NCBI GenBank assembly: GCA_963210315.1 | Contig: OY723302.1 | Span: 682,001 to 746,000 of the forward strand | DNA length: 64,000 bases | From: Rhynchopus euleeides | Taxonomy: Eukaryota; Euglenozoa; Diplonemea; Diplonemida; Diplonemidae | Reading direction: 5' to 3' | Shown here: positions 20,411 to 30,394 of the stretch, in pieces | Numbering within the stretch: position 1 is the stretch's first letter | How the letters are laid out: every line of letters begins with the position of its first letter | The notes under the pieces: generated by a model | Told to the model about the DNA's origin: nothing | Seen by the model: only the letters and a program-made list of their open reading frames with translations | Databases searched by the model: none | Made by a program: the position numbers and the translations under genes

Positions 20411-21423
20411 CGCACCAAATTCTGCCCAAAAATCGTCAAAAATGGACATGTCATACGCAGCAAGGGGGCAAACCACTCCCCAATGCTCAATGATTCCACG
20501 GCAAGCCAGATTTTCTGATCAATTGGTTTGTTTGAGCATGTTCCTGGCCCTTGTTTGGAAAGTAGATGTCCCCTGGCTGGAGAGGACGGTTGTGCTCGAC
20601 CGGACGGAGAGAGAACCTTCTCCATAACCACCTCCACTCCACAATGCCACAAGTGGCAGGAAGGCCGGGTGTTACAGGCCTCAACCAGGGTTCCAAGGCT
20701 CTCCACTTCCTGGCTGCGTCAGGGATCACCGGGTACAGCGAGCAGGATTCCCTGTCCTGACACCCCAGCATGTACCACCGGAAGAACCCGAAACAGCAGC
20801 CCCCCCCTCATGGGGGTTGCAAGAGGCACGGAAATCGTTCAAATCGGACCAAGTCCGAAAATTCGGCACTTTCTTGGGTACAAATTGCGGTCCGAAATTT
20901 TCCGATTTTTTGAAAAAAGGCTAATTCTGTAAGGGGGACCAGGGCTTTCCCTAAATATTGGGTCCGGGGGGGCTGGGAACCGGTTTCGGGTACAAAAAAA
21001 AACGCGCACAGTAGGGGCACTTCTCGGGGGAGCTTGCCCGGCCCCTATGCCACCTGAGCTCCTGCAAAACCTACTTTTTGGCATGTTTTGACACATCCGT
21101 CTTCAAGACAGCTCCAGAGGGGCAAAAAAAGTTCTGTTTGTCTTATTTGCCAACCGCTCCAAAGGTGCAGAAATCGAGGGAAAACGTCCGATATTCTGCA
21201 TTGACTCAGGGGTCCCAGCGGGACCCCCTCCTCAAATTTCCCAAAAACCCGTTCCTTGGAACGGTTGGAATCCGTGCGTATCGTGGTGGGGTCATTTTGG
21301 CCATGGGGTGCTTGTTGACACCCATAGCTGGCTTTCGTCACTGGGGCCCGCCTTGTCGGCTGTTTACGGTCCCTCTACCCACTAGACCTGCACGACCCCT
21401 CTGCAGCGGACAAGTCCATGTCA
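20411..21423. other. intergenic, repeat-derived, no gene seen
   Basis: Includes AGGGGGACCAGGGCTTTCCC (near 20935) and a GTGGGGTCATTTTG segment (21284-21300) that recurs near 21957-21975. Also holds an ACGCGCACAG motif at 21001 that recurs near 21719. No coding region is supported. Confidence 0.5.
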
Positions 21424-21478
21424 CAGGGGGGTCTGGGGGGCAGAGCCCCCCAGCCGCCGGAGGCCACGGTAGTGAACA
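21424..21478 (+). repeat. GC hairpin repeat module, copy 4
   Basis: Same core as copies 2 and 3, preceded by CATGTCACAG and ending CCACGGTAGTGAACATC. Confidence 0.9.
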
Positions 21479-22261
21479 TCCGCGGTTGGGACGCGCCTTT
21501 TTGTACCCTGGAACAGCCTACTGTGCAGCTTGGGAGTGAAACCAGCCCATTCTGCCACCCGACTTGCTGCTCACCGGGAGATCCCCGAGTGCGGATAAAC
21601 CAACCTTTTCTGGCCGCAATGAAATGATTCGTGCGAACCCGTTCCACGAGTATACTATTTTTTTGAAATCTTCACCATTTTTCCCCCTCTTCAGCCCACA
21701 CCCTTCCCCTGCAAAAAAACGCGCACAGGGGCTGCAAAAAAAAACGCGCCAAACAGAGGGAAAATCTTGAAATCGCCGGTCCCCGGGTTAGGGTATGGAT
21801 TTAGGGAAAGCCCTGAGGGGGACCAGTGGTCGCGCTAAATATTGGAAAAATCACCCAAAATTTGGAAATCGGGAGCGAAAAAACGTACCTGAAAAAGGGG
21901 CTCGTTTTTGGGCGGGGAAACCGCGTTTCGTTGCATTTCCGAGCCTCGCCCGGATCGTAGTGGGGTCATTTTGAAAAAATGGGCTTGTTTGAAGACACTC
22001 AAATTTTCCGCCCTGGTTGTCTCTACAGCATGTGATCAGTAACAACCCGGGCAAGGGGTCAGGCACCTGCTCGGAAAGCAGGGACGGGAGTTCCCCACTC
22101 AGCTCAACTGCCAACAACGCCACCAAGTAGGCAAACATGTGCCAGCTTGAGTGCCACCCCTGATACGGCGAGGGTGTAGCCTGTTCAAGACACTGATGCC
22201 AGCACTGGACGTGGGGACCCCACGAAGCACGTTGTATGTGAAACCTCGTGCACACGCTATA

Positions 22262-22314
22262 CAGGGGGGTCTGGGGGGCGGAGCCCCCCAGCCGCCGGAG
22301 GCCACGGTAGTGCA
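22262..22314 (+). repeat. GC hairpin repeat module, copy 5
   Basis: Same core, preceded by CACACGCTATACA and ending CCACGGTAGTGCACAG. Confidence 0.9.
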
Positions 22315-22697
22315 CAGCTGTTCCGAGCTGAACTCGGTGTGGATCACTCCGACATCAGGTCAGCCCAGTGCTGCGCGGGAAGCAGTCACTCGGTGGGGAA
22401 GGCAAAAGGGGTGCTGAGAGTTTCATGCAAAGCGATGCTTGTGGAAGTTTGGGGAACGGTGAACCTCAGGGCGTGAAGAGCAGCGGCCGTCAAGGCCACC
22501 CACCCACCCCCACCACCCACCCCCGCCCCGCGGGGCCCATTTTTTTCTCTCCCCGTCTCTGCCTTCTTTTGAATATTTGAGATCCGTGTGAAACGCCATG
22601 GGGTCACTTTCATTTTTTTGGTGCACTTTTTTCATACTGAATTGGGGTACCAAAACTTTTCGAGTTGTGGACAAATCCCTGTTTGCAAATAAAAAAC

Positions 22698-23066
22698 GTA
22701 CCTGGGACCCCCCGTGTATAAGTCCCCCCCCCTTACCCCCGTGTTTAAGTCCCCCCCTGGGGGTCTGGCAGGGGGGGGACTTAAACACAGGTGGACCTAA
22801 ACACGGGGGTGGGCTGGTCTGGAGGGTCATCAGGTGGCCCCTAGGCCCTCCAGGTGCTGTCAGAGTCGAAAAGTGGGGTGCCAAAAGTCCATCCGGACCG
22901 GAATTACCCCCCTACGACAGCAGAGGAAGAGGTCTTCTTGGTCTCCACTGTGCCACCCCCGTGTTTAAGCCCCCCCTGTGTTTAGGTCCGCCCCCCCCGT
23001 GTTTAAGTCCCCCCCGGCCGAAAATCGCCTCCAGGGGGGGGACTTAAACACGGGGGGTCCCAGGTA
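22698..23066. mobile_element. 369-bp fold-back (MITE-like) element
   Basis: Ends are 33-bp inverted repeats, 22698-22730 and 23034-23066, starting GTACCTGGGACCCCCCGTGT and differing at one base. Inside, the sub-motif CCCCGTGTTTAAGTCCCC occurs several more times in both orientations (near 22736, 22770, 22795, 22958, 22972 and 23000). There is no coding capacity and no clear target duplication: A-rich DNA lies on both sides. Confidence 0.8.
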
Positions 23067-24191
23067 CCTCAAAAAATCGCCGAAAATCCCGGGAGTAGGG
23101 AGTGAAGTTAGCGCGACCACTGAGGGGGACCTTTTCGAATTTTTTTTTCGGGCACTTTTTCCACAAGGAAATGTCCGCTACTGTCCACTACCGATTTCAA
23201 GGATCCTCCCAAATCATGAATCGAGAGCACATGATTTTGTATGTGTAAAATGGCAGCCCGCCCGTCAGGTCTGGTGTGGTTAAAGAAAGGGGTTGACAGA
23301 CCTGCAGGTAGCATTCAGAACACATGTGTGGTGTGGCCGAGGTTGACGCTAGTTCTTGCTCATACACTGCAAGAAACAATGCCCTTCTGGGGACTGTGCG
23401 CCCGGAAAGGGCAACTGTCATCGCACCTCAATTTCCTTTCGCGTGTCGCGCAGCAAACAAGCTACTGATTTTCATTGTCAAAATGACAGCAGATTCGGTC
23501 TTTCCAGCGCAGTGTAGTTGCGGGCCAGCAAGAAGACTGACATTCTTGGTTGGGGTGGGGGGCTAAGGAGGAGGGGGTGGTGGTGTGGCCGCTTCAGAGA
23601 GCTGAGCTACTATTTGCTCTTCTAAAAAAAATCCCAAGAGAGTGCAACGCCTTCTGGCAACAGTGTACCTCACCGTCTGGTCATCTCGTACGTCAGGCTG
23701 GTGGTCGTCGATACCAAAACAAAAGAGAAGAAAAGTGACGTCAGGCGCTCGGCCGGGTTCGGGCCTGGGGTGGCTTTTGAGGCTCGTTCTGGGGCGCATT
23801 TTCCGACAAAAAATGCGAGAATACCACTGGCACTTGAAACCCCGCAGAGAAGACCCCCATCCCCATCCCCTCCTCCCCACCCCTCTTCACCTCCCCCCCC
23901 CCCCTTGTTGCCGAGCCTGTCTCTTCTCATCCCCTTCACTGATCTCACACACCACCACCACCACCACCACCACCACCACCACCACCACCACCACAAGGCC
24001 ACCCCCCACCCCTCTACCCTCAACACAAGGCCCGAAAGCGGGGAGTGGCAGGCGAGTGTGCCTGTGTGGTTACCCCTCGCCTGTCCATCCCCCCCTCCCC
24101 CCCCCACGGCGCGCATTGCTTCTGCCTGGGGCTGCGCCCCACCCCCCTCGAGTGCAGGCGGCTGTGGTGAGGCAGACACCACCCTGCGGCT
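23067..24191. other. intergenic and 5' flank of the MAP3K-like gene
   Basis: Contains a fragment of the ~180-bp family (23120-23160), a GTCAGGCTGGTGGTCGTCG motif (23693-23711), C runs near 23895 and a (CAC)n microsatellite. A His-rich open frame across the microsatellite is not treated as a gene. Confidence 0.5.
23944..23996 (+). repeat. (CAC)n microsatellite
   Basis: About 17 CAC units, 200 bp upstream of the MAP3K-like start. Confidence 0.95.
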
Positions 24192-26198
24192 ATGCTGGAA
24201 AATGAAGGCGTGCTTGCCCTCGACCCTCCTGCCTCGTTGCCTGCCAGGCCGCCTGCGACGCCCTCAGCAGGGAGGCCGCTGCCGTCCACCGGGTCCTCTG
24301 GGAGCCTCGCCAGCAGAGGTGCGCCGCAGCAGCAGGCGCGGCAGCGCAGCGCCACACCCAACGGGCAGCATGCGAGGGACGCATCCGAGCAGAAGATCTG
24401 CTGCTGCGGCAAGCCGCTGCAGCCCTCTGCGAAGTTCTGCAAGCACTGCGGGGAGCCGTGCGGGGGGGGCACGCTGGGCAGCAGCGCGGAGCTGTCGCAG
24501 CAGCTGAAGGGGGGTCAGCAGCAGCAGCAGCAGCAACCCGCCACCGGGTCAAACCGAAAGACCTCCACCCCGAGCAGAGGCAGCCGCGACGACACCCCAG
24601 CCTCCGCCCCACCTCCGCAGCAGCAGCCGCAGCGCACAGAGGGGCGCACCGCGCCCCAAGAGAAGCAAGGCGCAGCCCCCGCTGCTGCAGGGGCCCCGCC
24701 ACGCCCCTCCACAGTGCCCCCCCCCGCACCCAGCGCGGGCGCACGCCGGTCATCTGGGGAGTCGTCCGGGGCATCTACACTGCCACCCCGTGACAGCCAC
24801 ACGCCGCCACACTCGGGTGGCGGCGGCGGCGGCGGCGGCACTGCCGCCGCGGCATTCCCGGGGCAGCCCGACGGGGCGCGGAGGGGAAGTGGGGGTGGGG
24901 GTGGTGGGGGTGGCAGCGGGCCCTGCTGCTCGATGTGCTCTGCGGCATACACCCCGAAGCAGGCGAAGTTCTGCTCCAGCTGTGGCCACCAGCGGGGGGG
25001 CACTGTGGTGGGGGTGCGGCCCACGCTGCCGGGTGATGAGGCTACCCTTCGCACGGAGTGCAGCTGCGGGGTGCGGTTTCCAAAGTCCTCCGTCTTCTGC
25101 GTCGACTGCGGCGAGGCGAGGGTGGGCACCACCACGAAGGGCGAGCAGAGGGCGCAGGGATCGCGGCAGCAGCAGCGCGGGAAGAGCCGAAAGAAGGAAT
25201 CCACAGCCTCGGAGCCTTCCCGCGGGAAGACCCGTCAGGAGCTTGCAGAGGAGGCAGCTTCCGGGAATCACGGCGCCTCATCAGACGATGAGGGCTGCGA
25301 CGCCGGGCCCGGCAGCGGTTATGAGACTGTGGGGACCCACCAGTTCACCTCGCTCGACCTGCTGAAGACATTCCTCCAGAAGACGGATGCCCTGGAGAAC
25401 TGGACGAAGGGGCCTCTGATCGGGAGGGGCAGCTTCGGAAGCGTGTTCCAGGGGCTGCTGACTAACGGGGGGTTTATCGCCGTGAAGCAGATAGAGCTCA
25501 TCCGCCCCAGCACCGGGTGGGAGAAGGAGATCAAGACGTTGCATCGGGAGCTCAGCGTGCTGCGGTTGTTGGATCACCCGAATATCTGCAGGTACCTCGG
25601 TGCGGAGTATGACGAGAAGGCGGAGTGCATCTATATATTCATGGAGTATGTCACAGGGGGGTCCCTGGCATCGATTGTGAAACGCTTCAAGCTGCTCCCA
25701 ATGCCTGTCGTGAGGGGGTATTCCCGTGACATCTTTCAAGGGCTGGCCTACCTCCACGCGCAGGGCGTGGTGCATCGTGACATCAAAGGTGACAACGTGC
25801 TTGTTGACCAGGATAAAGGGATGTGCAAGCTCGCAGACTTTGGAGCGTCCAAAAGGCTCGTCACCCAAGCCTCTGCCGCACGGACAATGGTGGGCACGCC
25901 CTACTGGATGGCCCCAGAGGTGATCACCTGTCCCGATGGTTACAACGAGAAGGCGGATGTGTGGTCCGCAGGCTGTACCATTGTGGAGATGCTGACGGGG
26001 AAGCCCCCGTGGCCTATGAAGAACAACCCGCAGCAGGCGATGTTGATGATTGCAAAGGAGACCCAGCCGACGGAGATTCCAACGGATATATCGGCCTCGT
26101 GCAAAGCTTTTCTGGATAAATGTTTCACAGTGGACCCAGTGCTGCGTTCGAGCGCTGTCGATCTGCTGGATCACGACTGGCTCTGCGAGGCAGATTGA
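24192..26198 (+). CDS. MAP3K-like Ser/Thr kinase with three zinc-ribbon-like motifs
   Basis: A 668-aa STE11/MEKK-type kinase, expected to phosphorylate MAP2Ks in the cytosol. The kinase domain spans about 404-665: Gly loop GRGSFGSV (411-418), Lys 432, HRDIKGDN (528-535), DFG (549-551), GTPYWMAPEV (568-577). The first 400 residues are low complexity (Gln, Gly and Pro runs) but hold three short CxxC-type pairs of double-zinc-ribbon style: CCCG...FCKHCG (70-87), CCSMC...FCSSCG (245-265) and CSCG...FCVDCG (290-307). These may bind ubiquitin, RNA or a partner; that is inference. Single exon. The start is the first ATG after an in-frame open region, behind C-rich flank. The catalytic residues are complete, so the kinase should be active. 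The zinc-ribbon plus MEKK combination is unfamiliar to me. Confidence 0.92.
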   Translation: MLENEGVLALDPPASLPARPPATPSAGRPLPSTGSSGSLASRGAPQQQARQRSATPNGQHARDASEQKICCCGKPLQPSAKFCKHCGEPCGGGTLGSSAELSQQLKGGQQQQQQQPATGSNRKTSTPSRGSRDDTPASAPPPQQQPQRTEGRTAPQEKQGAAPAAAGAPPRPSTVPPPAPSAGARRSSGESSGASTLPPRDSHTPPHSGGGGGGGGTAAAAFPGQPDGARRGSGGGGGGGGSGPCCSMCSAAYTPKQAKFCSSCGHQRGGTVVGVRPTLPGDEATLRTECSCGVRFPKSSVFCVDCGEARVGTTTKGEQRAQGSRQQQRGKSRKKESTASEPSRGKTRQELAEEAASGNHGASSDDEGCDAGPGSGYETVGTHQFTSLDLLKTFLQKTDALENWTKGPLIGRGSFGSVFQGLLTNGGFIAVKQIELIRPSTGWEKEIKTLHRELSVLRLLDHPNICRYLGAEYDEKAECIYIFMEYVTGGSLASIVKRFKLLPMPVVRGYSRDIFQGLAYLHAQGVVHRDIKGDNVLVDQDKGMCKLADFGASKRLVTQASAARTMVGTPYWMAPEVITCPDGYNEKADVWSAGCTIVEMLTGKPPWPMKNNPQQAMLMIAKETQPTEIPTDISASCKAFLDKCFTVDPVLRSSAVDLLDHDWLCEAD

Positions 26199-27156
26199 GC
26201 CACGTAAAGGGCATTCTGTTTCTTACCTCTGCAGCACTTCTCTGTTCTGGTATTTTTCTTTGGAGTCCTGTTCGGCATTTTGTTTGTACTTTCTTGGCCC
26301 CAAGTGGGGCGCGAAGAAGCCACAGGGGGGGTTTGCACATATCAATGTGGGACCGCCCCATAAACCCCACCCCCTCAACAAAACCCCCGATCTCTCCCCA
26401 CACAACCGTGTCTCGCGTTGGGGATTCAGCCCCTGTATGTCTGCAAAGTTACTTTCTCTTCGGTGTTGTTCTTCAGTCTGACGCCTCCTGGCGGCCCCCC
26501 TCTTGGAGGGGCTACAGGAGGGGTTCCGAGTTCTTCAGCCTGCGGGCCTGCGGACCACATGTGATACTTTATAAGTTCTCCGGCAGTTCCCTGCAGAGAG
26601 CCGCTGGACGCGCAATCGATACAGATTTGTCATCGCTGCATTTCTTCTCAATTCGGAACTGTTAATTTAAGTTTCCGGTGAACCACGGCAGCGAAGGAGG
26701 ACAGTCATTTTCATGACCTGCTGCTGCCAAGAGCCAATCATTCGTGTGGCACATTCATGAGAGTTTGCCGGGATGGCAACCCCCCCTCCTCCCTTCCGCG
26801 TTGTCCCTCGCCTTATCTACAGAATCCGGCTCTTCGATGTCGCAATGTGGGCCGAACATTCAGACCCTGAAGGGACCCACCTCACCAAACAGGGGTTTTT
26901 CTGATTACACAGCATCCCCCATCCCCCCCCCCCCCTCCCCCTTTTCCGACTTCCTCCGAATTCTATTTTCAATACTCCCCGCTTCCGACTCCTCTAAACC
27001 GTCTCCCGGCCCACCAGATGCGATCTGGGTTCGCCCGAGGCCCTCTGTCCGCCCAACCCCGCCCCCAGCCATTTTACACCGTTTTTGGCTGAATTCAATT
27101 CCGAGTGACAGCCCCTTCCGCTTCCGCTTCCCCCCCGACCCCCCCTCGCGTTTGGC
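26199..27156. other. intergenic between the two kinase genes
   Basis: No gene seen. G-rich just after the upstream stop (near 26320) and C-rich (26926-26940, 27130-27145) before the next start. Confidence 0.6.
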
Positions 27157-29040
27157 ATGTCTACAATGGCCACCGACAGCGACACAGACGATGCGGGAAA
27201 GCTACATCTGGTTCATAAAAGCAAGAACCTGGAGGTGCACTATTTTGAGGACACCCTGGCGATTGTCAACGGATGGTATTTTATCGACTTCCTCGGGGAG
27301 GGCTCCTTCGGGGACGTCTACCTGCTGGAGGACGAGAAGCAGGACAACCAGATCGCGGTGAAGGTTGTCGACAAGTCGAACCACGTCTCCATAAAAAACG
27401 AGATTGCCGCCCTACGCAGCATCGACTCGGCTGCTGTTGTGAAACTCCTAGATGTCTTCGAAAGCCCGACACACCACGAAGTGTTCCTCGCCTTGCAATA
27501 CATACACGGCGGTGCCCTGGGCATGGTGGACCAATGCGGCGAGCTCACCACCCCCGTGATTACCGGCAGGCGCCTGCGCCTCATCACACGGCAGTGTTGC
27601 GAAGCCCTGGCTGCAGTGCATGAGGCAGGCATCATCCACCAAGACATCAAGCCTGAAAACTTCGTTTTGGAGCAGATGAAGGACCGGGTTGTCCTGATCG
27701 ACTTTGGGAGTGCCTGGAAGCTGGACAGGGAGAAGTGCCCGACAAACCTCACCGACAGCTTGAACGACAGGCCCAACGAGGTGGAGACGGTGGCTGCGGC
27801 GGACGACTCTGCCAGGCGCACCATCGGCACCCCGCTCTTCCTTGCGCCGGAGGCGATGCTGGAGTCGCGGCGCGGGTTCCCTGCAGTTTCCCTCGACCTC
27901 TGGGCGCTTGGGGTCACAGTGTTCACCATCGCCATAGGCTACGTCCCCTTCGGCAGGGGGTGCACGACTGAAGCCACCCTCTATGCAACCGCGCCGCGGC
28001 AGGAGCTCCGCTTTCCCGAGAATGAGCAGATCCCCGAGAAGCTGCGGGCATTTATAGCAGGCACACTGAGCAAGGAGGTGACGAAGCGGATGGCACTGCC
28101 TGAGATGCTCGACCACCCCTTCCTCACGCAGGGGGATGTAGGTCTCTGCTCTGACAAGCATGAGTCGTTCACTGCTGCGCCATCCTCGATAGGTGAATCA
28201 CAGAAATCAAACACCGACCAGCTCCGCCAGGTCATGCGGAATCCCGGCCTGATTACCTACAAGTCGTTTCGGCGTGATGTTGGGGGTTCTCTGCACGGCG
28301 CAGCTGCAAACAAGAAGGCGGTGCAGACAATGCACATCTCCTTCGCAAAGCCCGGGACGAACACCGTGCACAGCGCTGCAGGGATCGCGCACCTGCAGAG
28401 CATTTCCCCGGAGCTGGTGGGGGGTTCGCAGAACCTGTCACACCTCGGGATGCACTGCGACTCCAAAGGGGCAAGCGACAGGATGTACATCTACAACACC
28501 AGCATACTGCGTGTCGGGGATGAGAAGCTTGTCACCCGGGTCATGATCTGCGAGCACCACCTGCATGTCCTGAATACGCTGAAGAAAATCATCAAGGCGA
28601 TAGTGCAGCCCCATGTCAGCCTGCGAGTCGACACCTGCCGCACAGGCAAGGAGGCTGTTGCGCTGGCGCAGCGGTTCAAGTATAAGCTGATCATCCTGTC
28701 TGCGCGGCTCCTGGATAAGCCAGGGTTAACGGTGGCACAGGAGATCAGGCGGAATGAAAGGTGCAGTCTGGTTGGCACCGTGCCCATTTTGGGAGTGGGA
28801 ACGCTGGATGACACGGCGACGCGTGAGATGGCGATGCAGTCCGGCTGCTTCCAAGGCCTGGTGAAGCACCCCATCCCTGTGAGGGAGCTGCTGGACCTTC
28901 TGAAATGGCGCGGCATTAAGGTGCGCGAGCTGCAGGAAGTCAACCAGGATCTCGCATCTGAGGTTACGAAAAACACATCAAAATACAACCAGTATTTCGT
29001 GGATTACCTCAAAAACCAAGAGTGCGATGAGAGTGCTTAG
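27157..29040 (+). CDS. Ser/Thr kinase fused to a degenerate response-regulator receiver domain
   Basis: A 627-aa single-exon protein. The kinase domain is about 42-323: GEGSFGDVYL (47-56), Lys 69, HQDIKPEN (161-168), DFG (182-184), GTPLFLAPEAM (224-234). The style recalls CaMKK/ELM kinases, with HQD replacing HRD. A linker of about 130 residues follows, poor in known motifs. Residues 459-585 have the alternating hydrophobic-strand pattern of a CheY-like receiver: RVMICEHH, YKLIILSARLLD, VPILGVGTLDD, LVKHPIPVRELLDLL. The phospho-acceptor Asp is replaced by Ser 515 and only one of the two metal-binding acids remains (Glu 466). Lys 570 of the last strand is kept. The receiver is therefore probably a binding or regulatory module rather than a phosphorelay target. 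The start ATG begins MSTMATDSDTDD behind C-rich flank. Confidence 0.92.
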   Translation: MSTMATDSDTDDAGKLHLVHKSKNLEVHYFEDTLAIVNGWYFIDFLGEGSFGDVYLLEDEKQDNQIAVKVVDKSNHVSIKNEIAALRSIDSAAVVKLLDVFESPTHHEVFLALQYIHGGALGMVDQCGELTTPVITGRRLRLITRQCCEALAAVHEAGIIHQDIKPENFVLEQMKDRVVLIDFGSAWKLDREKCPTNLTDSLNDRPNEVETVAAADDSARRTIGTPLFLAPEAMLESRRGFPAVSLDLWALGVTVFTIAIGYVPFGRGCTTEATLYATAPRQELRFPENEQIPEKLRAFIAGTLSKEVTKRMALPEMLDHPFLTQGDVGLCSDKHESFTAAPSSIGESQKSNTDQLRQVMRNPGLITYKSFRRDVGGSLHGAAANKKAVQTMHISFAKPGTNTVHSAAGIAHLQSISPELVGGSQNLSHLGMHCDSKGASDRMYIYNTSILRVGDEKLVTRVMICEHHLHVLNTLKKIIKAIVQPHVSLRVDTCRTGKEAVALAQRFKYKLIILSARLLDKPGLTVAQEIRRNERCSLVGTVPILGVGTLDDTATREMAMQSGCFQGLVKHPIPVRELLDLLKWRGIKVRELQEVNQDLASEVTKNTSKYNQYFVDYLKNQECDESA

Positions 29041-29755
29041 GGGGTGCAGGTGGGGGTGGAGGTGGTATGCCTGGGGTTGGGCATGCTCGACAACATCAGG
29101 TATTCTGATACTTTGTTGCTCGCCAAGGCTCCTGACCTGGAGGAGAAGCCGGATTTGCTCACGTCACCCATTTGCACCTTCTCCGCCAAGATCGGATCAC
29201 ACCACTCACACCGCCTGGGGTAGGTTCTGCTGTGATGTTCATGGTTGAGCAAGTAGAGCACTGAACCTCTACTCTGATCAGCTCTGCATATCCCCCTTGT
29301 CACCGGATCCCGTTCGAACATGACAGCGCGTCAAGAGTTGAAACGCTGCGGTTGCACCCACCGACAGCCTAAAATCTAATGCACCTACCCCTAGCCCCGA
29401 TGCAGGTGCACTGAAACAAGAGGAAATGCAAGCTTCTGCTCGCATCCGCCACGACTGTTGTAAGGGTGTAATGGCATGCCAATCGCCTTCATGCCTGCAC
29501 CTGTCTCCTCCATCTGCAACGTCGCACTGCCGTGCGCCGGTTTGCAGCATACCGTGAGTTGTGTCAATATCCTGCACCCCCCTCTCACCCCACCCCGAGG
29601 ACGCTCTCTCTGATTTTTTCCGCTTTCTGGTTTTCTCCAGTCATTCTGCAGATGTGTCTTCTCTGCCTCCCCACCCCTCACACACCCGCAGGAGGGAGGA
29701 GGGAAGGGGTCGGGATCCGGGATTTCCCCCCCGCCCCACAGCACACGGGCACACC
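29041..29755. other. intergenic, 5' flank of SNARE gene
   Basis: No gene seen. A CCCCACAG acceptor-like site lies 14 nt before the SNARE ATG (29733-29740). Confidence 0.55.
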
Positions 29756-30394
29756 ATGCCTGACTTCTCCGACAAGCACAGGCATGCCAAGGGCGTGCTG
29801 AACCGTGCCAGCCAGCTCCTGGAGGATTTGGAGCTCGGGCGTGGCGATGCAGACGATCTGCAGGGGCGGATCCAGAGCAACTGCACCGAGCTGGAGAGGG
29901 CCTTGAGGGAGCTGACAGATATAGTGGAGGATGAGCGGAGCGGGCGGAGATCCGTGATGATGCAGAAGCTCCGTGCTCTTAACGAGGAGCATGAGGATGT
30001 GAAGATGGGGTTGCAGAAATACCTGACTGGGGCGGCAAAACGGAGGCGTGCTGCGCGCGAACGCCAGGCGTTGTTTGCAGGCGTCGACCCCCCTGACCCA
30101 TCCTCATACGAAGGTGTGGACGCCCTGAAGCAGGAGGCAGATCACATCGACCACGCCGCCAGCTCCGTCGACTCCCTCATCGAGGAGTCCCGCGCAGTGC
30201 TCGATGCGCTCCACTCCCAGTCCCGCACCTTCCAGAACACCAGGCAGCGCCTCACCTCGCTCATCGAATCGTCCGCCCTGTCGCGCTCCATCCTCCAGTC
30301 TATTTCCCGCACCGAGCGCACCGATTCGCTCATTGTGTACGCAGGCATGGTGGTCATCACCTTCCTGATGGTGCTGATCTGGTGGTTCCGGTGA
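29756..30394 (+). CDS. GOSR2: Qb-SNARE, membrin/GOSR2/Bos1-like
   Basis: A 212-aa tail-anchored SNARE, the same length as human membrin. It is expected to act in vesicle fusion between ER and Golgi. The N-terminal part is helical (LNRASQLLEDLE, IQSNCTELERALREL). It is followed by a basic stretch GAAKRRRAARERQALF, resembling the Arg-rich segment of membrin. The SNARE helix runs from about 128 to 185 (SSVDSLIEESRAVLDALHSQ, then SRTFQNTRQRL) with a Gln in the expected central-layer area. The C-terminal membrane span is about 188-211 (SLIVYAGMVVITFLMVLIWW). GOSR1/GS28 is the alternative, since the end DSLIVYAGMV also suits that family; the Arg-rich middle and the length favour membrin. Single exon. 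I chose the ATG because upstream frame is non-coding flank with an ACAG site. Confidence 0.85.
   Translation: MPDFSDKHRHAKGVLNRASQLLEDLELGRGDADDLQGRIQSNCTELERALRELTDIVEDERSGRRSVMMQKLRALNEEHEDVKMGLQKYLTGAAKRRRAARERQALFAGVDPPDPSSYEGVDALKQEADHIDHAASSVDSLIEESRAVLDALHSQSRTFQNTRQRLTSLIESSALSRSILQSISRTERTDSLIVYAGMVVITFLMVLIWWFR

Noticed and set aside
23701..24507. 268-codon plus-strand frame with a poly-His run
   Set aside because: It is driven by the CAC microsatellite and overlaps the MAP3K-like CDS in another frame.
29060..29740. An intron from GTATGC at 29066 to ACAG at 29740 linking the receiver kinase to the SNARE
   Set aside because: The kinase stop at 29038-29040 precedes the donor, and the SNARE has its own good ATG.
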